In this document: in pieces, positions 1 to 8,216 of the stretch
Layout of the letters: each line of letters begins with the position of its first letter
Numbering within the stretch: position 1 is the first letter of the stretch
Assembly (NCBI GenBank): GCA_016201645.1
Contig: JACQCL010000223.1
Location: 1-20,089, forward strand
DNA length: 20,089 nucleotides
Direction: 5' to 3'
Source of the DNA: Candidatus Rokuibacteriota bacterium
GTDB taxonomy: Bacteria > Methylomirabilota > Methylomirabilia > Rokubacteriales > CSP1-6
Translations under genes and position numbers: made by a program
Notes under the pieces: generated by a model
Told to the model about the DNA's origin: nothing
The model's input: only the letters and a program-made list of their open reading frames with translations
The model's database searches: none

Positions 1-256
1 CGTGGGTAACGGCGCAGTAGCCGCAGCTCCGCGTGCACACATCGCCCAGGATCATGAACGTGGCGGTGAGATCTTCCCAGCACTCGCCGATATTCGGGCA
101 CCGGGCCTCTTCGCACACGGTGTGGAGGTTCCACTCCCGCATGAGACCCTTGAGGCGGATATAGCGAGGGCCGCCCGGCGCCCGGACCTTCAGCCACGCC
201 GGCTTTCGCCCGTTGGTGGGATCGGGAGTCTCTAGAAGGGGAAGAGGAATCCCCAT
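1..256 (-). CDS. lipA: Lipoyl synthase, N-terminal part (cut by left window edge)
   Basis: Radical SAM enzyme that inserts two sulfur atoms into octanoyl groups on lipoyl-dependent enzyme subunits, in the cytoplasm. The 85 visible codons carry both cysteine clusters of the family: CEEARCPNIGEC (CX4CX5C, the auxiliary 4Fe-4S cluster that donates sulfur) and CTRSCGYC (CX3CX2C, the radical SAM cluster), joined by the typical stretch around TATFMILGD. The N-terminal KPAWLKVRAP is also typical. The ATG at 256 has AAGGA nine bases upstream. The gene has its own promoter at 291-319 and follows the tRNA terminator, so it is probably independent of the glycolytic operon. Only the C-terminal part is missing, because the window ends. 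Identification is firm. Confidence 0.95.
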   Translation of the reverse strand, partial: MGIPLPLLETPDPTNGRKPAWLKVRAPGGPRYIRLKGLMREWNLHTVCEEARCPNIGECWEDLTATFMILGDVCTRSCGYCAVTH

Positions 257-290
257 GGGTTCAGGTCCTTCATCCGCCCAAGCGCACGTT

Positions 291-319
291 ATTATCCCAT
301 ACCCGCATCACGCCGCCAA
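291..319 (-). promoter_or_regulatory. Sigma-70-type promoter for lipA
   Basis: On the minus strand TTGGCG (319-314) is followed after 17 bases by GATAAT (296-291). The predicted start near 284 leaves a leader of about 28 bases before the lipA ATG. It lies just beyond the tRNA-Leu terminator, as expected for a new transcription unit. This is a consensus match only. Confidence 0.6.
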
Positions 320-330
320 GGAGAGGACGC

Positions 331-358
331 AAAACGGGCTCCCGAAATTCGGGAGCCC
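331..358 (-). terminator. Rho-independent terminator after tRNA-Leu
   Basis: A perfect 11-bp inverted repeat (348-358 against 336-346, GGGCTCCCGAA arms, single central base) is followed on the minus strand by G and then TTTT (334-331). It starts 15 bases after the encoded CCA of the tRNA, so it should end the tRNA and any readthrough transcript from the ABC importer operon. The T run is short. Confidence 0.75.
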
Positions 359-373
359 TCAAGGACGAGACCG

Positions 374-458
<85 letters not shown>

Positions 459-472
459 GCCGGCAAGCCGAG

Positions 473-502
473 AGTATGGCGCCGGGCCAGCATTCGTGTC
501 AA
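473..502 (-). promoter_or_regulatory. Sigma-70-type promoter for tRNA-Leu, inside the permease reading frame
   Basis: On the minus strand a perfect TTGACA (502-497) is followed after 18 bases by CATACT (478-473). The predicted start near 466 is about 8 bases before the mature tRNA 5' end at 458. The element lies within the C-terminal coding tail of the upstream permease gene; the -35 box encodes part of RLDTNA. The tRNA can therefore be made independently of the long operon. Confidence 0.65.
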
Positions 503-1407
503 GCCGCTCGCGGGGCCGCGACCCCCCCGGGCGCGCGAGGCGGCCGACCGCCTGTCTCAGCCGCGGGTCCAGGGCGTCGCGGATCCCCTCGCCCAGCAGA
601 TTGTAAGAGAGGACCGTGATCAGGATCGCCAGCCCCGGATAGACGGAGAGCCACCACGCGATCTCGATCGAGTCTTTGCCGTCGTTCAGGATGTTTCCCC
701 AGGTGGCGTAGGGCGGCTGAACGCCAAGGCCGAGGAAGGAGAGGCCGGATTCGGTGAGGATGGCGGCGGGGATCCCCAGGGTCATGGCCACCAGCACCGG
801 GGCCAGCGCGTTGGGAAGGATGTGCCGCCAGATGATCCGGAAGGCACTCGCCCCGATGGACTGAGACCAAATGACGAACTCCCGCTCTTTCAGCGACAGA
901 AACTCCGCACGGACCAGGCGAGCCACCCCCATCCAGCCGGTCAGCCCGATCACGGCCATGATGGTCCAGATCGACGGTTGAAGAAACGCCAGGACGGCCA
1001 GCAAGAGGAAGAAGCGGGGAAACACCAGCATCAGATCCACGAGGCGCATGATCATCGCATCCACGACCCCGCCGTGATAGCCGGACGCCGCGCCCAGGAT
1101 CACGCCGATCGCCGTCGCGATGCCGACCGAGACGAACCCGACCGCGAGCGAGACCCGGGAGGCGTAGAGGATCCTCGAAAGCACATCCCGACCGATCTGA
1201 TCGGTTCCCAGCAGATGAGCGCCGGACGGGGGTTCGAGGACCTTCGACACATCGGCGTGATACGGGTCGTGAGGGGCGAGCCACGGGGCGGCCAGCGCCA
1301 CGAGCACGAGGATCCCCACGACCACACCGCCGACCACGGCGAGCTGATTGCGCGACAACGTGCGCCAGAACAGCCGAACCTCGCCGCGGGAAGGCGCGGT
1401 CATGCGC

Positions 1408-2400
1408 TCACCGGTCCCCGCGTCGGCCGACCCGGATCCGCGGATCCACCAGGCCGTAGGAGATGTCGGCGAGGAGGTTGGCAAACAGGGTAAGGGTAGA
1501 CACAATCACCAGGTTCCCCATGATCACGGGGTAGTCACGCGCGAAGACCGCCTGCACCATCAGCTGGCCCATGCCGGGGATTGCGAAGATCCACTCCACG
1601 ATCACGCTCCCCCCGATCAGCCCTGGCAGCGACAGGCCCAGGATGGTCACGACGGGGAGCAGCGCGTTCCGGAGGGCGTGCTTGCCGATCACGGTTTGCT
1701 CGGAAAGCCCCTTCGCCCGCGCCGCCTGAATATACTCCTGCCTCACGACCTCCAGCATGCTCTGCCTCATGTAGCGCGAGAAGCCGGCCAACCCCCCGAA
1801 CGTTGCCACCAGAACCGGAAGGATCAGATGCTTCAGGAAGTCCCACTGCTGCCTCCAGAAGGACAGGTACTCCCAGTTGATGTCGCGGAGGCCGGAAATA
1901 GGTAGCCAGTCGAGCTGGATACCCAGGAGGATCTGCAGGAGGAGGGCGAGCCAGAAATCCGGCGTGGCGAAGCCCACGAAGACGAACATGGTGGTGATCT
2001 TGTCGAAAACCGAGTACTGGCGCGTCGCCGAAAGGACGCCGATCGGGACCGCCAGCGCCAGGATGAGCAGCATCTCGATGATGTTGAGGAAGAGCGTGAT
2101 CGGCAGGCGCTCGCCGATCTTCTGGAGCACGGGTTTCCCATCCGGCGCGAAGGAGCGACCGAAGTCCAGCCGGACGGTGCGCGCGAGCCAGTTCCAGTAC
2201 TGCACGTGCAGCGGTTGGTCCAGGCCGTACAGTTTCCTGAGCGACTCCCGTGCCTGGGCCGAGGATTTCATTCCCAGGTCCCCGGTTTGGAGCTCCACCG
2301 GCTCACCCGGCGCCAGGTGGATCACCAGGAACGAAATGAAGGTGATGCCGATCAGGAGGGGAACGGCCAGGACGACGCGGCGGAGCGCGTACAGGGCCAT
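1408..2400 (-). CDS. ABC importer permease, OppB/DppB type
   Basis: Inner-membrane permease partner of the OppC-type subunit. 330 residues, the usual family length. The N-terminal helix (about 8-30, LAVPLLIGITFISFLVIHLAPG) with its LAPGEP motif is typical of OppB. The periplasmic segment carries KLYGLDQPLHVQYWNWL (56-72). The ATPase-contact EAA loop is at about 232-250 (QAARAKGLSEQTVIGKHALRN). IVEWIFAIPGMGQLMVQAV near 270-290 is also characteristic. The ATG at 2400 directly abuts the TAG of the binding protein (no gap), and the gene ends four bases before the OppC-type start, so the three importer genes should be translationally coupled. Identification of the family is firm; the substrate is unknown. 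Confidence 0.95.
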   Translation of the reverse strand: MALYALRRVVLAVPLLIGITFISFLVIHLAPGEPVELQTGDLGMKSSAQARESLRKLYGLDQPLHVQYWNWLARTVRLDFGRSFAPDGKPVLQKIGERLPITLFLNIIEMLLILALAVPIGVLSATRQYSVFDKITTMFVFVGFATPDFWLALLLQILLGIQLDWLPISGLRDINWEYLSFWRQQWDFLKHLILPVLVATFGGLAGFSRYMRQSMLEVVRQEYIQAARAKGLSEQTVIGKHALRNALLPVVTILGLSLPGLIGGSVIVEWIFAIPGMGQLMVQAVFARDYPVIMGNLVIVSTLTLFANLLADISYGLVDPRIRVGRRGDR

Positions 2401-4053
2401 CTAGCCGGAGGTGTACCGCTGCAGCGCTTTCGGGACATACCACCTGATGAAGTTGTATGCGATCCCGTTGGGCGACGGCTCGATCCCGCGCACGCGCGAG
2501 GCCACAACCGGCAGCGCGTCCCTGAAGTAGAGGAAAATGATCGGTTGATCTTCGGCCAGCACCGCCTGCAACCGGTCGTAGTACGTTTTCCGCTCCTCGC
2601 GCCGACAAGAGGCCCGTCCCAGCTCCAGCAGCCGGTCCACCTCGGGGTTCGCATACGAGATGTGGTTCAGCTCGTCGGGCCCGGTCTTGGAGGAGTGCCA
2701 GATCTCGTACTGGTCCGGATCCAGGCCGATCCCCCAGCCGAGGATGATCGCCTCAAAGCGCCGCTTCCGAATAAACTCCTTGATGAACGACGCCCACTCG
2801 AGGGTGCGAATCTCCACGGCGACCCCGATCGCCCGGAGGCGCTGCTGGATGATCTCGGCAACCTTCTTTCGCTCCTCATTCCCCTGATTGGTGAGGATCG
2901 TAAACGCGAAGGGCTGGCCGTCCTTGCTCACGACCCCGTCCCCATTCGTGTCTTTCCAGCCTGCCTCGGCGAGGAGTTGTTTGGCCCGGTCGGGATCGTA
3001 GGGGAACTTCGCCACATCCGGGTTATACGCCCAGGTCCCCGGCTTGTAGGGCCCGGTCGCCTCCCGCCCCAGCCCGAGCAGCACGCCGCCGATGAGCTCC
3101 TGCTTGTCAATCGCGTGCGCAAACGCCTGCCGGACGCGCCGGTCCGCGAAGCGAGGATCCTTGAGGTTGAACCCGAGGTACGTGTAGGCGTTCCCCGGAT
3201 ACTGGTACTTCCTGTACGCCTTGTTGAACGCAGGGTAGTCGGTCTGGCGCTTGAACTGGATCGCGGTGAGGCCCGCGAAATCCACTCCCTTCGCCTTCAG
3301 CTCGAGGAAGATGGTGGCCTGGCTTGGGATGATCCGGTACACGACCCGGGAGAGGTACGGTTTACCCTCGAAGTAATCCGCATTCGCCACGAGCACCACT
3401 TTCTCGCCGCTCTTCCACTCCACGAAACGGTACGCGCCGTTGCCGATCGGCCGGCGGTTCTGCGGCGCCTCGCGCAGGCGGCCCCCGGCCACGTAGGGGG
3501 CCAGGAGGTGCTTGGGGAGCACCCACATTCCCCAGGACTCCAGCGCCTGGGCGTACGGCTTGGCGTACGTGATGCGGAGGGTGTACGGATCGACGACCTC
3601 CAGCTTCTTGACCTGCACGAAATCCTCCTTGTAGGCCGTCGGCGTCTGCGGGTTGATCATCGTCTCGTAGGTGAAGCGCACGTCCTCCGCGGTGAACGGT
3701 CGTCCGTCGTGCCACTTCGCGTTTTTCCGGAGCTTGAAGGTCAGGGTCCGGCAGTCCCGCGAGACCTGCCAGGATTCGGCCAGACTCGGGACGAGGTTCA
3801 GGTCCTTGTCGCGCTTGATGAGCCCGTCGTAGATCAACCCCCCGACCTCGTGCGAAGAGCCGTCCGAGGTGATATTGGGGATCAACCCTTGAATGTCCCC
3901 GATGGAGGCCTCGATGAAGGTATCGCCATATGCCGGCGGGCCCGCCTGCTCGGATGCGTGGGCCTCGTCTTTCCCCTCAACCTGGACGCCGCAGCCCGCC
4001 AGCCACAGCAGCGCGGCCGCGAGCGGCAGGAAACGACGGGCTACGGACTTCAC
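2401..4053 (-). CDS. Peptide-type ABC substrate-binding lipoprotein (SBP_bac_5, OppA/DppA-like)
   Basis: Captures the substrate for the adjacent permeases. The frame stays open far upstream, but I start at GTG 4053, which overlaps the secG stop as GTGA and gives a lipoprotein signal: basic MKSVARRF, a hydrophobic core, and the lipobox LAGC with Cys21. 550 residues. Family marks include GLIYDGLIKRDKDLNLVPSLAESW near the N terminus, KWHDGRPFTAEDVRFTYE, RRVRQAFAHAIDKQELIGG and GRASCRREERKTYYDRLQ. A loop WKDTNGDGVVSKDGQPF, common in this family, resembles a calcium loop. The residue after the lipid-modified Cys is Gly, not Asp, so in a diderm it is not predicted to be kept in the inner membrane by the +2 rule. 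Ligand unknown. Confidence 0.94.
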   Translation of the reverse strand: MKSVARRFLPLAAALLWLAGCGVQVEGKDEAHASEQAGPPAYGDTFIEASIGDIQGLIPNITSDGSSHEVGGLIYDGLIKRDKDLNLVPSLAESWQVSRDCRTLTFKLRKNAKWHDGRPFTAEDVRFTYETMINPQTPTAYKEDFVQVKKLEVVDPYTLRITYAKPYAQALESWGMWVLPKHLLAPYVAGGRLREAPQNRRPIGNGAYRFVEWKSGEKVVLVANADYFEGKPYLSRVVYRIIPSQATIFLELKAKGVDFAGLTAIQFKRQTDYPAFNKAYRKYQYPGNAYTYLGFNLKDPRFADRRVRQAFAHAIDKQELIGGVLLGLGREATGPYKPGTWAYNPDVAKFPYDPDRAKQLLAEAGWKDTNGDGVVSKDGQPFAFTILTNQGNEERKKVAEIIQQRLRAIGVAVEIRTLEWASFIKEFIRKRRFEAIILGWGIGLDPDQYEIWHSSKTGPDELNHISYANPEVDRLLELGRASCRREERKTYYDRLQAVLAEDQPIIFLYFRDALPVVASRVRGIEPSPNGIAYNFIRWYVPKALQRYTSG

Positions 4054-4346
4054 CTTTGAGCCGGTGGCGAAGCGGGCTCGGAGACCGGGGCGGGCTCTTT
4101 CATCACGGACGCCGCTCGGCGCGACGCCAGCATCGCGAGGCTGAAGGACGTCAGCATGAAGACGATGGCCACGCCCGTGGTGACTTTCCCCAGGAGAGTG
4201 GGCGTCCCCATGGAACCGAAGACGGCCTGGCTTCCCCCGCCGCCGAACGCCGATCCGATATCGGCCCCCTTGCCGGACTGTAGCAGCACGATGGCGATGA
4301 TGGCGAAGCTCACGATCACGTGCACAATGACGAGCAGGGTATACAC
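4050..4346 (-). CDS. secG: Protein translocase subunit SecG
   Basis: Small membrane subunit of the SecYEG translocon, which assists protein export. 98 residues with two membrane helices (about 3-21 and 52-73) flanking the conserved cytoplasmic loop LLQSGKGADIGSAFGGGGSQ and FGSMGTPTLLGKVT, which is diagnostic of SecG. The C terminus is a Pro-rich tail. Start is GTG 4346, with AGGAG six bases upstream; that ribosome binding site overlaps the last codons of tpiA, whose stop is only three bases before. The tail overlaps the GTG of the binding-protein gene by four bases. Placement of secG after tpiA is a common bacterial arrangement. Confidence 0.96.
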   Translation of the reverse strand: MYTLLVIVHVIVSFAIIAIVLLQSGKGADIGSAFGGGGSQAVFGSMGTPTLLGKVTTGVAIVFMLTSFSLAMLASRRAASVMKEPAPVSEPASPPAQR

Positions 4347-4349
4347 GTT

Positions 4350-5129
4350 TTACTCCTTTGGGTTGCCGCCGCGAAACGCGGCCTTTTTGACGATGCCAAG
4401 GAAGGTCTGAGCCTGGAGGCTCGCTCCCCCTACCAGGGCCCCGTCGATCTCCGGCTCCCGCAGCAAGGCGCCAGCATTCTCGGGTTTGACGCTGCCGCCG
4501 TAAAGAATCCGGATGAACTGCGCGATCTCCTTGGAGGCCAGCTCCGATAGAAGCCCGCGAAGGTACCCGTGGACCTCCGACGCCTGCGCCGGCGTGGCGT
4601 TGACGCCCGTCCCGATCGCCCAGACGGGCTCGTAGGCCACGAGACACCGTCCAAGGGCTTCCGGCGAAAGCCCCGCGAGCCCCGCTCTCAGCTGTCCCTC
4701 GACGATGTTGAAGGTCAATCCTTGACTCCGCTCCTGGGCCGATTCCCCTACGCAGAGGAGCGGCGTCAACCCGTGAGCGAACGCGGCCCGAACCTTGAGA
4801 TTGATCTGCGCGTCGGTCTCTTGGAACTGCTGGCGGCGCTCAGAGTGGCCGAGGATGACCAGGCGGCAACCGTGCTCGGCCAGCATGGCTGGCGACACCT
4901 CACCCGTGAACGCCCCGCTCGTCTCCCAATGACAGTTCTGCGCGCCCAGCCCGATCGCCGAGCCGGCCAGCGCTTCGGCCACAGCGGCCAGCGCGGTGAA
5001 AGGCGGACAGAGAACCACCTCGATTCCGCGGGGTCGCTTGAGCCCATCCCTGACCTGAGCCGCCAGGGCGCGCGCCTCGACCACCGTACCGTGCATCTTC
5101 CAGTTGGCCACCACGAGGGCAGCGCGCAT
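4350..5129 (-). CDS. tpiA: Triosephosphate isomerase
   Basis: Interconverts dihydroxyacetone phosphate and glyceraldehyde 3-phosphate in glycolysis and gluconeogenesis. The frame is open upstream, but ATG 5129, overlapping the pgk stop as TGATG, gives the standard N terminus (ALVVANWKMHGT). 259 residues. Catalytic residues are visible: Asn9 and Lys11 in NWKMH, His95 in ILGHSERR, Glu167 in AYEPVWAIGTG, where the mobile loop 6 also begins. The phosphate-binding ILYGGSVKPENA and DGALVGGASL close the barrel. Third gene of the gap-pgk-tpiA-secG cluster. Nothing unusual. Confidence 0.98.
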   Translation of the reverse strand: MRAALVVANWKMHGTVVEARALAAQVRDGLKRPRGIEVVLCPPFTALAAVAEALAGSAIGLGAQNCHWETSGAFTGEVSPAMLAEHGCRLVILGHSERRQQFQETDAQINLKVRAAFAHGLTPLLCVGESAQERSQGLTFNIVEGQLRAGLAGLSPEALGRCLVAYEPVWAIGTGVNATPAQASEVHGYLRGLLSELASKEIAQFIRILYGGSVKPENAGALLREPEIDGALVGGASLQAQTFLGIVKKAAFRGGNPKE

Positions 5130-6313
5130 CAGGACCGCTCCCCCAGGGCCGCGACGCCGGGAAGGGTTCGCCCCTCGAGAAATTCGATGAAGGCCCCGCC
5201 GGCCGTGGAGACATAGCCGATCTTCTCGGCGACCCCAGCCTGCTTGATGGCCGCCGCGGTGTCGCCACCCCCGACTACCGAGAATGCGCCGCACCCGGCG
5301 ATCGCCCGGGCGAGCCCGAGCGTCCCCTGCGCGAACGGTGGCTTCTCGAAGACCCCCATCGGACCGTTCCAGACCACCGTCTTCGCCCCGCTCAGGGCGT
5401 GCGTGAACCTGGCAACTGTCAGTGGACCAATATCCAGCCCCATGAGGTGAGCCGGGATCTCCCGGATGCCGACGGCGCGACCCTCCCCGCTCTCGGGACC
5501 CTCGGCCACCACGGCATCCACGGGAAGGCCGAGGTGAACCCCGCGCCGGTTGGCTTCGGCCATGACCTGGCGCGCCAGTTCGATCCGCTCCGGCTCCACC
5601 AGCGAGCGCCCGACCCCATGGCCGAGCGCCCCGAGGAAGGTGAAGGCCATCCCGCCCCCGACCAGCAGGGTGTCCACCCGATCGAGGAGACTTTGAACCA
5701 ACGCCAGCTTGTCGGATACTTTCGCACCCCCCAGAATCGCCACGAGCGGACGCTCCGGACGCCCCAGGATGCGGCCCAGCGCCTCAAGCTCGCGACACAT
5801 GAGCAGACCCGCCGCTGCCGGCGAGAGGTACCGGGTGATGGCGTCGATGGAGGCGTGCGCCCGATGGGCCGCTCCGAACGCATCGTTGACGTAGCAATCG
5901 CCCAGCCGGGCCAGGGCCTGGGCAAAGGCCGCGTCGTTGGCTTCCTCGCCGGGGTGGAACCGGAGGTTTTCCAGGAGAAGGAGCTGGCCGGGCTCGAGCT
6001 GGCGAGCCTGAGCTTCCACCGCCTCGCCGACCGAGTCCGGAGCGAGAGGAACCGGTTGACCGAGCAGCTCCTCCAATCGGTGGGCAACCGGAGCCAACGA
6101 ATAGGTCGGGTCGGGTTTGCCCTTCGGCCGGCCCAGGTGGGAGGCCAGGATCACGGAAGCCCCGGCCTTCAGGCAATGCGCGAGCGTCGGGAGGACGGCC
6201 ACGAGCCGCGTATCGTCCGCAACCCGGCCGTCAGCGAGCGGGACATTCAGGTCAGCCCTGAGGAAGACCCGCTTCCCCTGAAGGTCGAGATCCTCGACGG
6301 TCAGCTTCGCCAT
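5129..6313 (-). CDS. pgk: Phosphoglycerate kinase
   Basis: Transfers phosphate from 1,3-bisphosphoglycerate to ADP, directly after GAPDH in glycolysis. 394 residues, standard length. Signature RADLNVPL (19-26), substrate-binding HLGRPKGKPDPTYSLAPV, hinge motifs KVSDKLALVQSLL and VWNGPMGVFE, and the nucleotide loop VVGGGDTAAAI (about 347-357) are all present. The ATG at 6313 has no clear ribosome binding site in the 54-base gap after gap, so initiation may depend on readthrough or on weak GC-rich signals. Its last base is shared with the tpiA start. Confidence 0.98.
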   Translation of the reverse strand: MAKLTVEDLDLQGKRVFLRADLNVPLADGRVADDTRLVAVLPTLAHCLKAGASVILASHLGRPKGKPDPTYSLAPVAHRLEELLGQPVPLAPDSVGEAVEAQARQLEPGQLLLLENLRFHPGEEANDAAFAQALARLGDCYVNDAFGAAHRAHASIDAITRYLSPAAAGLLMCRELEALGRILGRPERPLVAILGGAKVSDKLALVQSLLDRVDTLLVGGGMAFTFLGALGHGVGRSLVEPERIELARQVMAEANRRGVHLGLPVDAVVAEGPESGEGRAVGIREIPAHLMGLDIGPLTVARFTHALSGAKTVVWNGPMGVFEKPPFAQGTLGLARAIAGCGAFSVVGGGDTAAAIKQAGVAEKIGYVSTAGGAFIEFLEGRTLPGVAALGERS

Positions 6314-6367
6314 GTCGGGCAGCGCGCGCCGGTCGACCCGAGCGCGTGCGGACTCCCCGGCTCTCCC

Positions 6368-7372
6368 TTAGAGCGACCTGGCCATGAACCGGATCAGGTC
6401 GCGCACCCGGCAGGAGTACCCCCACTCGTTGTCGTACCAGGCCAGCACCTTGATGAGACTGCCGCCCACAACAGCCGTCGAGGGGAGATCCACAATCGCC
6501 GAGTGCGGGTTGCCGTTAAAATCGCACGAAACAAGCTCCTCGTCGGTCACGTCGAGGATGCCCTTCAGGGGACCGGCGGCGGCGGCACGGAAGGCGTCGT
6601 TGACGGCGTCAACGCCGGTCGGCCGGTCGAGTTCGGCGACGAGATCCACGACCGAGACGTTGGCCGTCGGAACTCGGATCGCGATGCCGTCGAGCTTCCC
6701 CTTGAGCTGAGGGAGCACGAGCCCCACGGCCGTGGCGGCCCCGGTGGTGGTGGGGATCATGGACAACGCCGCCGCACGGGCGCGACGGAGATCCTTATGA
6801 GGAAAGTCGTGAACCGGCTGATCATTCGTATAGGCGTGGACCGTGGAGGCGAAACCCCGCTTGACGCCAAAGTGGTCCACGAGCACCCGAACCACCGTGG
6901 CCAGGCAGTTGGTGGTACACGACGCATTGGAGACCAGGTGGTGCCTGGCGGGATCGTACATCGCTTCATTCACGCCGAGGACGAGCGTCACGTCGGCATC
7001 CTTGGCCGGGGCCGTGATGACGACCTTCCTGGCGCCGGCGGCGAGATGCTTGGACGCGGTTGCCCGATCGCGAAAGACCCCCGTGGACTCAACCACGACA
7101 TCCACGCCCAACTCCTTCCACGGGAGCGTCGCGGGATCCTTGATCGAGCAGACCCGCACCTCTTTGCCGTCCACGAAGATTGCCTCACCCTTGACGAGGA
7201 CCTCGGCCGCAAGGCCGCCGTGGACAGAGTCGTGCTTGAGGAGATGGGCGAGGGTCTTGGCATCGGCCAGGTCGTTGACGGCCACCACGTCGAGTTCCGG
7301 CGTGCCGAGGACCGTCCGGAAGAAGACGCGGCCAATGCGTCCAAAGCCGTTTACGCCGACCCTCACGCCCAT
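6368..7372 (-). CDS. gap: Glyceraldehyde-3-phosphate dehydrogenase, type I
   Basis: Oxidises glyceraldehyde 3-phosphate to 1,3-bisphosphoglycerate. 334 residues. Rossmann motif VGVNGFGRIGR at the N terminus; Asp34 at the end of the second strand (AVNDLAD) favours NAD over NADP. Catalytic Cys152 in SNASCTTNC and His179 in STVHAYTNDQ. The C-terminal WYDNEWGYSCRVRDL is typical. It heads the operon: a strong promoter lies at 7426-7455, and AAGGAG is placed six bases before ATG 7372. The NAD preference is inferred from one residue. Confidence 0.98.
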   Translation of the reverse strand: MGVRVGVNGFGRIGRVFFRTVLGTPELDVVAVNDLADAKTLAHLLKHDSVHGGLAAEVLVKGEAIFVDGKEVRVCSIKDPATLPWKELGVDVVVESTGVFRDRATASKHLAAGARKVVITAPAKDADVTLVLGVNEAMYDPARHHLVSNASCTTNCLATVVRVLVDHFGVKRGFASTVHAYTNDQPVHDFPHKDLRRARAAALSMIPTTTGAATAVGLVLPQLKGKLDGIAIRVPTANVSVVDLVAELDRPTGVDAVNDAFRAAAAGPLKGILDVTDEELVSCDFNGNPHSAIVDLPSTAVVGGSLIKVLAWYDNEWGYSCRVRDLIRFMARSL

Positions 7373-7425
7373 TGCTGGCTCCTTTTCGTTAAGAGACGAA
7401 GAATTCTCCGCTATCGAAGGGCTCC

Positions 7426-7455
7426 ATTATATCGGTCCCGGAAAGTGAGCGTCAA
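7426..7455 (-). promoter_or_regulatory. Strong sigma-70-type promoter of the gap-pgk-tpiA-secG-importer operon
   Basis: Minus-strand TTGACG (7455-7450), 18-base spacer, perfect TATAAT (7431-7426). The predicted start near 7419 gives a leader of about 47 bases, with a small hairpin (TTCGT/ACGAA arms at 7385-7400) directly before the AAGGAG ribosome binding site. It begins 14 bases after the comF stop, so it defines the boundary between the two transcription units. Confidence 0.75.
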
Positions 7456-7468
7456 TGGTCATCCTTCC

Positions 7469-8206
7469 CTACGGGACGCGGGCGATCGTCAGGACCCCGA
7501 CGGCGGCCGCGCCGCCGGCCAGCAAGACACGAGCGCACTCGGAAACGGTGGCGCCGGTGGTGAAGACATCGTCGATCAGCAACACGTGCCGCTCGGCGAT
7601 GACGCCGGGTCGGCGGAGCGCGAAGGCGCCCTTCACGTTCTCCCGGCGCTCCTCGGCGTCGAGATCGGTCTGGGAGAGGGTCGAACGCTGCCGCCGGAGC
7701 GCCTTGGCCTCCACCGGAACCCCCCACCGCCGGCTCACCCGACGCGCCAGAAGCCGCGCTTGGTTGAACCCACGCTCGGCCTCGCGGGAGGGATGGAGCG
7801 GCACCGGAACCAGGCAATCGATCTCGCTAACCGGCACCACCGCGCTGCCCGCTTCAGCCATCAGATCACCCAGCGGCCGCGCCATGGCCGTCATGCCGCC
7901 GAACTTCAGGCAAAAGAGCGCCTCCCGCACCCGCTCCCCGTAGAGCGCCGCGGCACGCGCGTAGGCGAAGGGCGGGGGCCGACGGCGGCAGGGCTCGCAG
8001 GGGGAGCGCTCCGGCGGGGGAGCCGGCTCAAAGCTCGGAAGCGGGCGGCCGCAGGTGCGGCAGAAGGGTGGCACGAGCCGCTCCAATCCCTTCCAACAGG
8101 GCCCGCAGAGCGGATCGTGACGGCCCTCCCCCAAACGCGCGCGGCAGAGCGCGCAGAAGGGCGGGAAGAGCAGGTCGAGAGCGACCGTGGTCCACGCTTG
8201 CCACAA
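7469..8206 (-). CDS. comF: ComF-family phosphoribosyltransferase-like protein
   Basis: ComF proteins join zinc-binding cysteines to a type I phosphoribosyltransferase fold; in naturally competent bacteria they support DNA uptake, elsewhere the role is unclear. Cys pairs are visible at 18/21, 34/37, 49/52 and 70/73 (CALC, CGPC, CRTC, CEPC), then a ComF-type core with LVPVPLHPSREAERGFNQA and the PRPP-binding motif LLIDDVFTTGATVSE (about 209-223). 245 residues from the chosen TTG 8206, 11 bases after the lapAB stop. An in-frame ATG at 8314 would add 36 residues but overlap lapAB by 98 bases with no family-like sequence, so I reject it. No good ribosome binding site precedes either start. No other competence gene is visible. 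Confidence 0.88.
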   Translation of the reverse strand: MWQAWTTVALDLLFPPFCALCRARLGEGRHDPLCGPCWKGLERLVPPFCRTCGRPLPSFEPAPPPERSPCEPCRRRPPPFAYARAAALYGERVREALFCLKFGGMTAMARPLGDLMAEAGSAVVPVSEIDCLVPVPLHPSREAERGFNQARLLARRVSRRWGVPVEAKALRRQRSTLSQTDLDAEERRENVKGAFALRRPGVIAERHVLLIDDVFTTGATVSECARVLLAGGAAAVGVLTIARVP

Positions 8207-8216
8207 AGGGGGGAGG

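Noticed and set aside
232..273. 13-residue minus-strand reading frame (MKDLNPWGFLFPF) overlapping the lipA start, as a possible leader peptide
   Set aside because: Its ATG has no properly spaced ribosome binding site, while AAGGA serves the lipA ATG; no attenuator structure is seen.
4054..4647. N-terminal 198-codon extension of the binding-protein frame
   Set aside because: It is secG and the end of tpiA read in another frame; the lipoprotein signal begins at GTG 4053.
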